DNA of 64,000 nt. It comes from Calamus simplicifolius (Eukaryota > Streptophyta > Magnoliopsida > Arecales > Arecaceae). Positions 56,829 through 64,000 of the stretch are shown here, in pieces. The stretch covers positions 1,673,654 through 1,737,653 of the forward strand of contig UESW01003904.1 in NCBI GenBank assembly GCA_900491605.1, in the 5' to 3' direction. Position numbers and translations under genes: made by a program. The notes under the pieces are model-generated. The model did not search any database. It saw nothing but the letters and a program-made list of their open reading frames with translations, and was not told the DNA's origin. Numbering within the stretch: position 1 is the first letter of the stretch; each line of letters opens with the position of its first letter.

Positions 56829-58225
56829 TGATGTGACCAGTGATGCAACCAATAAAGCCACATGGGTAATCATGGCAAAATCAACCATATGGCACAAGCG
56901 CGGCCCCATCGGCGCGCGCCCCATCGGCCCCGGCTTCTCCAAGGTGTGCCGTGGCGGCCCCGACCTCTTCAGGTCGGCCCCGGCTTCTCCAAGACGTGCC
57001 ATGGCAGCCCTGACCTCTTCGGGTCGGCCCCGGCGGCCCCGGCTTCTCCAAGGTGTGCCGTGGCAGCCCCGACCTCTTCAGGTCGGCCCCGGCTTCTCCA
57101 AGGCGTGCCGTGGCGGCCCCGACCTCTTCAGGTCAGCCCCGGTGGCCCCGGCTTCTCCAAGGTGTGCCGTGGCGGCCCCGACCTCTTCATGTCGGCCCTG
57201 GCTTCTTCAAGACGTGCCGTGGCGGCCCCGACCTCCGCAGGTCAGCCCTGTCCGCCCCGGCTTCTTCAAGATGTGCCGTGGCGGCCCCGACCTCTTCAGG
57301 TCGGCCCCGGTGGCCCCGGCTTCTCCAAGGTGTGCCGTGGCAGCCCCGACCTCTTCAGGTTGGCCCTGGCTTCTCCAAGGCGTGCTGTGGCGGCCTCGAC
57401 CTCTTCATGTTGGCCCCGACGGCCCCGGCTTCTCCAAGGTGTGCCGTGGCGGCCCCGACCTCTTCATGTCGGCCCTGGCTTCTCCAAGACGTGCCATGGT
57501 GGCCCCAACCTCCGCAGGTCAGCCCTGTCTGCCCCGGCTTCTTCAAGATGTACCGTGGCAGCCCCAACCTCTTCAAGTCGGCCCCGGTGGCCCCAGCTTC
57601 TCTAAGGCGTGCCGTGGTGGCCCCGACCTCTTCAGGTCGGCCCCGGCGGCCTTGGCTTCTCCAAAGCAGGCCGTGGCGGCCCCGACCTCTTTAGGTCGGC
57701 CCTGCGCCTGCCAAAACCACCAACCGTCTGACCCGCTCAGACTGGCATCTCTTGACTATGCTGTTGATGGGACCAGGCCCACCTACCAGTCGATTTTGCC
57801 GACTGATGGGACTTGGCTCACCAACCGCTGGCCTTCCCTCTCCGATGGGACAGGACCCACCAACCAGCCCAAGCTCACGTAACCCCCACGTGTCCCGCAG
57901 ACATTCCCTCCTCGCAGAATGTCATGCGCCCGAACCCATGCAAATTTCAACGGCCTATAAAAGGGTAAGTCCACAAGAGATTCATGTACGCTAACATATG
58001 CACTTTCTCACTTTTTCACCCAGAGCAACTCCACCTCTAAGGGTTTTCTAGACCTAAAAGGGCTCTTTCGAGCTCTTCTTCGGCTGTGACCTCGATCACT
58101 GACTTAGGCGTCGGAGGGTTCCCATCGGAGAACCCCTTTGGTCTTAGGACTTCTTGCAGGTCGTTCAGCTGCTCGAGAATCTCGTCAGCTGCCAGATCAG
58201 GTCTTTCGGCGCTCAATAATCATCA
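56829..58225 (+). repeat. 3' LTR of element 3
   Basis: Begins TGATGTGACCAGTGATG like the 5' LTR and holds the same TATA (57956-57963) and R/U5 module (about 58100). The end differs: after GGCGCTC the 5' LTR has about 25 more bases to CATCATCA, while here only AATAATCATCA remains. The true end is 58215 or 58225. Confidence 0.85.
56905..57710. repeat. Palindromic minisatellite, element 3 3' LTR
   Basis: The same monomer family as at 46636-47340 (CCGACCTCTTCAGGTCGG core), with about 15 copies, and copy order and length differing from the 5' LTR. It keeps long open frames in several phases, which are artefacts of composition. Confidence 0.92.
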
Positions 58226-59996
58226 GTAATAGCTACTCTCTTTTATTACGGATTTAATAACAGGGATTGCCAGAGATAATGTATGCCGTAGGTCTGCCTT
58301 CGGTTTCCGAATGAAAAACAATGAAAAATAAATTATGCCTGCCAGTCGCAGTGTGATTTAATAACAGTCCCTAAGATTTCTCTTGTCGAACCTTGAATTA
58401 CTTTGAATTCACTGATTTTGCATGAAGTCAGCAAACGTGACGAACTTCAGTTGAAGTTGGCGTGGGGTCAAAAACCTTCAATTACTTGTAGGTCCTAACA
58501 GTTATGCTCAAGCTGGTCTGAAAAGAAAATTAAGCCTATATTTCATGTGGCCCTCCCTAGCCAAGGTACGCTAGATTCTCTTTTCTCTAATGGTTGCATC
58601 CATATTAAGATCATCTAGGCCCGAGATCTTGACTTCTAATAAAAGGAACGACATTGACCATTGCGATTGTCCCTCAGTCCAAGATTCTCCGACTAATTTA
58701 ATGAAATCCAAGATAGCCTTTGTAAATGGACCATTGTCTTTTAAAAGGAAGGAAGGAAGGAAGGAAGCATATCGACCATTGAATTTGAGACTGCCCTCAG
58801 GGCTCAAGTCCAACCAAGTTCCACTCTGCTCGGGTCGGGCGTGGTCGTTTTGCTTGCAGCCCTATGATTCAATATGGTCCGTCCATCTTTATTTGCACGG
58901 TTCTCGTCAGCCAGCATATCGCCCAAACGTTCAGGACGCCTCGCTGGCATCTCTTTCTTCAGCGGCACAATATATCTCGGTGTGGTCATCATTAATTAGA
59001 AGCCGATAGATTGCGATGGATGAATCGCGGCTGTTTGATTTTGTCAAGGCGTAAATTGTGAACCGGTGGTTGTTGCAAAAGCAGCAGTCCGGAAGGAAAG
59101 GAAAGAGAGAGATGGAAGGCGACCGAGTAGCTGACTGCTGCGTGCTGCGTTCTAGCCAAGGCATTCCCTCTCTCGTTTCTTTCCCATGATCTCTTGGTTA
59201 TAGGAGAGGGCAGAGAACAAAAGGGAGGACAAAGGCGGAGAGGAAAAGGGAAAAAGAGCAGGGAAAGGTAGTGCTCTTTTGAACTACCCAATCACGGGAC
59301 ATCCTTGACACCCTTTAAAATTCTTCACTTCTCTCCACCCCAGCAGGATGGTAGAAGGATTTTAAAAGAGAAGCACACATGCAATTTGTACTCTTCCTCT
59401 GTTCTGTTCCTTTTTACGTGAATGGATAATATATTGAATCAACTCACTGTTTTCCTTCTTCTGAAAACCCAACCCAATCTTCTAATAAGTAGAGGTAGAG
59501 GTAGAGGGAGAGACTACTACTAAACGCTGTCCCTTGGATCCTTCTCCTAGTTCGCCACTTCGTACCTAATCATTTTTCCTTTTGTGCCTTCGGATTGTCA
59601 TCTTATTGAGCCACTTCTTTTAATGCTCATGTCCTCCTCTTTCAATACCATCCTAATCTTACCAACCTGAAAAACTTTATAAAAATTTCATTGCTTTATT
59701 GCCTGTTTAGCCCCTGCGATGAGTTCACGATGCTTTTAGTGCCTAATATTCCATAGGACATTGCTTTACTTGCTTTTAGGCCTCAAAGATTCTCTCCTCC
59801 ACCATAACTTTCCCTTGGGATTCTTTGCTGAACCAAGGTCCATCTCCCTCCTTCCTCTTCTTCGATAATTGACGACGCTTTCAGAATTTTAGAGCACTGA
59901 ACTTTTATCTCTTCTCCTCCGTGTCAAGTTTTCTCTAGATTCTCTGATTCCTTAGCTTCTGTAGAAACTAATATCATGTCTTCTGAGGCTCCGGCA
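58226..59996. other. Intergenic region upstream of the kinase gene
   Basis: No gene seen. Contains a short (GGAA)n run at about 58747-58768, a purine-rich stretch at 59085-59270, and from about 59290 a CT-rich stretch typical of plant promoters and 5' leaders. CTTTATAAAAATT at about 59675-59687 is a possible TATA box for the downstream gene, which would give a leader of roughly 420 bases. Confidence 0.4.
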
Positions 59997-60132
59997 ATTA
60001 TCAACTTTGTTCTCCTTCTTCGTCATCTTCCTAGAAGGATGGAGTCGCAATCCTTCAATTGCCTCGGCCTCGGCTTCTTTTTCAGCTAGTTCCGGATCAC
60101 CCGGTTCTCCTTGCCGGCTTGTTCTTTCAGAA

Positions 60133-63100
60133 ATGGCTTCTTGTTTCCGGGCCTTGATGCTGGGAAAGAAGAACAGAGCCAGTTCAGTCTCGTTACCTCC
60201 TCCTCCTCCCCCTTCACTACCATATTCTTCTTTTCCTTCTTCCTCTCGAGCGCACTTGCCTATGGAGGTGGAGATCATGGAGAAGAAAAGATGGGACAGC
60301 TTGGAGTCGTGGTCCATGTTGTTGGATCCCGGCACCGAGAATTCAGAAGCGAGTGGTGGAGGAGAACGAGAGGAGTGGATGGCGGATCTTTCTCAGCTCT
60401 TCATTGGGATGAAGTTCGCTTCAGGGTCGCATAGTCGGATATACCGAGGAATTTACAAGCAGAGGGCAGTTGCGGTGAAGTTGGTGAGGATCCCAGAGCA
60501 GGACGAGGAAAGAAGAGCAATGCTTGAGAAGCAGTTCAATTCTGAAGTTGCCTTCCTTTCCCGCCTTTATCATCCCAACGTAGTGCAGGTTAGTAGGGCA
60601 AGTGACTTCTTTCTTTCTCTTTCTTTCTTTCTTTCTTTCTTTCTTGTTTCCTTGCATGAAAAATTGAGGACAGTAGATCTTCCTTGTTCACATTATATTG
60701 ATTCCAGCTGAATGTCTCGGCATCATTCTTCCAGTTGGGCAGTATGTTGAATGTTAAATATAATGAAACATGCTATTCATTCAGCTGGACTCTTTTCCTT
60801 GATGATAAAGAACATTTTGCTACTCTTATTTGACATGAATTTGTGATAAGAACAAGACTGTCATCTTTTTTTTCAATGGAAGACTGGAGGAATCAGATTG
60901 TTAAATATAATGAAACATACTTCCAGTTGGGCTATATGTTGAATGTTAAATATAATGAAACATGCTATTCATTCAGCTGGACTCTTTTCCTTGATGATAA
61001 AGAACATTTTGCTACTCTTATTTGACATGAATTTGTGATAAGAACAAGACTGTCATCTTTTTCTTCAATGGAAGACTGGAGGAATCAGATTGTTAAATAT
61101 AATGAAACATACTTCCAGTTGGGCAATATGTTGAATGTTAAATATAATGAAACATGCTATTCATTCAGCTGGACTCTTTTCCTTGATGATAAAGAACATT
61201 TTGCTACTCTTATTTGACATGAATTTGTGATAAGAACAAGACTGTCATCTTTTTCTTCAATGGAAGACTGGAGGAATCAGATTGTTAAATATAATGAAAC
61301 ATACTTCCAGTTGGGCAATATGTTGAATGTTAAATATAATGAACATGCTATTCATTCAGCTGGACTCTTTTCCTTGATGATAAAGAACATTTTGCTACTC
61401 TTATTTGACATGAATTGTGATAAGAACAAGACTGTCATCTTTTTCAATGGAAGACTGGAGGAATCAGATTGTTAAATATAATGAAACATACTTCCAGTTG
61501 GGCAATATGTTGAATGTTAAATATAATGAAACATGCTATTCATTCAGCTGGACTCTTTTCCTTGATGATAAAGAACATTTTGCTACTCTTATTTGACATG
61601 AATTTGTGATAAGAACAAGACTGTCATCTTTTTCTTCAATGGAAGACTGGAGGAATCAGATTGTTAAATATAATGAAACATACTTCCAGTTGGGCAATAT
61701 GTTGAATGTTAAATATAATGAAACATGCTATTCATTCAGCTGGACTCTTTTCCTTGATGATAAAGAACATTTTGCTACTCTTATTTGACATGAATTTGTG
61801 ATAAGAACAAGACTGTCATCTTTTCTTCAATGGAAGACTGGAGGAATCAGATTGTTAAATATAATGAACATACTTCCAGTTGGGCAATATGTTGAATGTT
61901 AAATATAATGAAACATGCTATTCATTCAGCTGGACATGATAAAGAACATTTGCTACTCTTATTTGACATGAATTTGATAAGAACAAGACTGTCATCTTTT
62001 TCTTCAATGGAAGACTGGAGGAATCAGATTGTTAAATATAATGAAACATACTTCCAGTTGGGCAATATGTTGAATGTTAAATATAATGAAACATGCTATT
62101 CATCAGCTGGACTCTTTTCCTTGATGATAAAGAACATTTGCTACTCTTATTTGACATGAATTTGTGATAAGAACAAGACTGTCATCTTTTTCTTCAATGG
62201 AAGACTGGAGGAATCAGATTGATTCAAGAACAAGATTGTCATCAATATGGCTGTTTAGATGTTTATGAACCTTATTAAGACTTGCCTAGATATTCTGAAC
62301 ATTAAGTGCTAAGCGGTTGAATGTTCATATATTTGAGCACTTTTTACCTTTGGTTGTCTAGTTAAATTGGTTTAATATTAGAAAAGCATATACAATTAAT
62401 GAGTAATTAAGATTATGAATCCATAATTAGAATTTTGTCTTATAGCAAGGACATCTTAATAATTTGGAGACTAAAAAATGGAAAATCTTTTCACTTATCA
62501 TTAAAAAATAAAGGCAAAGACAAAAAATAAGAAGAGGATACAAAATTTCAACTCTTCAGCCTTTTACGGTCCATATAACTCATATAACGATCAAGCCTCT
62601 CTACCTGCTTAGTGCTCATGACAAGGATAAAATTCGCAGCAGCGTAACTTACATCCTTTAAAACTACATTTCTGCTATCAAATTTGCTAAATTTGCTTTG
62701 ATGTGCCAAAATTTGACTTAGATGCTCTAACCACGTTTTTGTTTCCTCACTTTTACAAAAATGATAAGGTGTACAAATATGAAATATGGGTACCTCTTCA
62801 CATCGTAAGCACAAACAAGGATCAAGGTCAGGAAAGTTGCAGTTCAGAAGCAAGCCAACATTACTGACACACTTGTAGAACTTTTTTTTTTTAAAAAAAA
62901 TGTAAGTTTTGTTGTCTCATCATACAATAATTTATATGGACACATTCCTTGGCTTAGATGAGGCAACAATTTAAACAACATCTAGTTTGGTAAGAAATGA
63001 AATCATCAAAAAGAAGGTGAACCAACATTTTAGATAGGACAACATGATTTTACAACATATAGCTTAGACAAATTCCTTGTCTAATCATATATATTGGAAC

Positions 63101-64000
63101 CCTTTATTTCCTAACATTTAATCCATGTAAATTGCAAGCATTATTGCAATTTGGTCCCTTAAGCAGCCAAGGAATAACATTTGGCACATAGCACTGCAAA
63201 AGTACCTTTGCACTTCACTCACCTATTCAATTCTATGATGTACTTTTTCATTCATCTAATAGCTTGGCTCTCTCTATTTACTAACCTTGGCAATCCCAGA
63301 AGCTAATTCCACAATTATTTGTCAACACCAGCATTGTTTGTTAAGCTACCTTGATGTTTTTTCAAAATTATTAAGTGTGTACTTAGCTTGGCAGAATACA
63401 AATAACAACAAAATCAATACATGACCCGGTCCTTGAGCCTTTCGATCATGTTCTTTCCCTTTTATTTAATGCTTCACTCTGAGATTGCATATGTGATAAC
63501 TTGAGCTTGCCTTTTCTTTTCTTCTCTCTCTGATGCAAACTTGAATCTGCATATTAACTTAACTTATTTTGTTCCATTTTGCATTTTGCAGTTTATAGCA
63601 GCCAGCAAAAAGCCTCCTGTGTACTGTATAATTACAGAATATATGTCTCAAGGAACTCTGAGGATGTATCTTCACAAGAAAGAGCCATATTCTCTGTCGA
63701 CCGAGACAATTTTAAGGTTGGCCCTTGACATTTCTCGAGGAATGCAATATCTTCATTCACAAGGTGTGATTCACAGAGACTTGAAATCTCATAATTTGCT
63801 ACTTAATGATGATATGCGAGTTAAGGTTGCTGACTTTGGAACTTCATGCCTGGAAACTCAGTGCCGAGCATCCAAAGGTAATATGGGAACTTACCGTTGG
63901 ATGGCTCCAGAAATGATCAAGGAAAAACCATATACTAGAAAGGTTGATGTGTACAGTTTTGGAATCGTCTTGTGGGAATTGACAACTGCTCTTGTTCCAT
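60133..64000 (+). CDS. HT1-like: HT1-like Raf-type protein kinase gene, 5' part (two exons, continues past window)
   Basis: Exon 1 60133-60588, exon 2 63592 to beyond 64000. Start chosen at MASCFRALMLGKKNRASS because of its favourable AAATGGC context; an in-frame ATG lies upstream at 60007. A variable N-terminus leads to EEWMADLSQLFIGMKFASGS, the glycine-loop region, the lysine in AVAVKLVRIPEQDEE, SEVAFLSRLYHPNVVQ, then exon 2 FIAASKKPPVYCIITEYMSQ, the catalytic HRDLKSHN, the DFG in VADFGTSCLETQC, GNMGTYRWMAPEMIKEKPYT and DVYSFGIVLWELTTA. This is the plant C-group Raf-like MAPKKK family, closest by memory to HIGH LEAF TEMPERATURE 1, a kinase controlling stomatal response to CO2. Orthology (HT1 itself or a paralog) is inferred, not tested. 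Splice sites CAG|GTTAGT and TTTTGCAG|TTTATA keep the frame. Confidence 0.88.
60611..60648. repeat. (TTTC)n microsatellite in kinase intron 1
   Basis: TTTC repeats starting about 20 bases after the donor site of the kinase gene's first intron. Confidence 0.9.
60728..62220. repeat. 192-bp tandem repeat array in kinase intron 1
   Basis: Eight copies, each from about CTTCCAGTTGGGCAATATG through GAATGTTAAATATAATGAAA, CTTGATGATAAAGAACATTT and GACTGTCATCTTTTTCTTCA to GGAGGAATCAGATTG. The copies start near 60728, 60920, 61112, 61304, 61493, 61684, 61876 and 62053. The first intervals are exactly 192 bases; later copies have small deletions. Identity is very high, pointing to recent expansion. The open frames in it (about 60 aa each) are by-products. 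Confidence 0.95.
62548..62853 (-). pseudogene. Unidentified antisense ORF in kinase intron, possibly a LINE remnant
   Basis: A 101-codon open frame opposite to the kinase gene. It contains LCLRCEEVPIFHICTPYHFC, a C-x2-C ... H-x2-C type arrangement that recalls the zinc-binding tail of plant LINE reverse transcriptases, then ETKTWLEHLSQILAHQ. No other LINE domain is visible beside it, so the assignment is weak. The remainder of the intron (62221-62547 and 62854-63591) shows nothing recognisable. Confidence 0.25.

Larger units (their letters stand above)
46559..58225 (+). mobile_element. Tat-lineage gypsy element 3
   Basis: 5' LTR 46559-47868 (TGATGTGACC ... CATCATCA) and 3' LTR 56829 to 58215 or 58225. 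Primer-binding-type site GATTGGCGCACCAAGAAGG at 47869, and purine tract AGGAGCGGAGAGGCATC immediately before the 3' LTR. The left flank is ATAAT. At the right, ATAAT occurs at 58216-58220 if the LTR ends at GCGCTCA, or GTAAT at 58226-58230 if it ends at ATCATCA. Internal: gag and pol on the plus strand, an antisense gene on the minus strand. All coding parts are broken. Confidence 0.88.

Noticed and set aside
56755..57882. 375-codon Pro/Arg/Ser-rich open frame
   Set aside because: Lies across the U3 minisatellite of the element 3 3' LTR; the same kind of frame appears in the 5' LTR in other phases. Low-complexity artefact.
60007..60132. Upstream in-frame ATG as kinase start (MFSFFVIFLEG...)
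   Set aside because: Poorer start context and hydrophobic, leader-like translation; the ATG at 60133 has AAATGGC context and gives a sensible N-terminus. Not excluded by sequence alone.
60728..62220. CRISPR-like direct repeats
   Set aside because: 192-bp head-to-tail copies without unique spacers, in a plant intron; a tandem repeat, not a CRISPR array.

Overview
This is nuclear DNA of a flowering plant, probably a monocot; the species cannot be fixed from the sequence. The evidence is a spliced Raf-like protein kinase gene with plant-type introns, plus plant-specific transposable elements: Tat-lineage Ty3/gypsy elements with a second RNase H, CACTA elements with TNP2, DUF4218 and Transposase_24 domains, L1-type LINEs and a TRIM. 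Most of the window is nested mobile DNA. AT-rich old sequence alternates with very GC-rich retroelement blocks. There is one 324-base assembly gap (40649-40972).

Layout. 1-1945: the 3' half of a CACTA element (Transposase_24 remnant, subterminal repeats, terminus at 1945). 1946-~7130 and ~7130-23521: two diverged direct copies of a ~5 kb segment. Copy 1 carries a 1.1 kb insertion made of small palindromes. Copy 2 is split by a MITE-like element, a foldback element, Tat element 1 (+ strand, ~13185-20612) and a 5'-truncated LINE with a 17-base target duplication. 23522 onward: the 5' end of a second CACTA element, a complete 628-bp TRIM (24152-24779, duplication CCTCT), and gene-like sequence invaded by Tat element 2 (minus strand, 25758-37253, duplication AAAGT). 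Then come the CACTA TNP2 pseudogene (37917-40648), the gap, and a LINE 3' end. 41219-46558: AT-rich DNA holding one SWIB-like orphan exon. 46559-~58225: Tat element 3 (+ strand). 60133-64000: the 5' part of an HT1-like kinase gene whose 3 kb first intron contains eight copies of a 192-bp tandem repeat; the gene runs off the window.

All three Tat elements encode gag, aspartic protease, reverse transcriptase, RNase H, a second archaeal-type RNase H and integrase. All are broken by frameshifts and stops. Elements 2 and 3 carry, between pol and the 3' LTR and antisense to pol, a gene with its own TATA box, a Transposase_28-type domain, a phase-1 intron at the same place in both, a basic patch, a long coiled coil and a related 3' tail. 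This conserved antisense unit is the most interesting system in the window. A second recurring theme is that each Tat LTR holds a different GC-rich minisatellite in U3, and every monomer is built around a short palindrome.

Limits: all family assignments are by reading motifs; no search or alignment was run. Element 1's left boundary, the extents of the old duplications, and the SWIB exon are the least certain calls.
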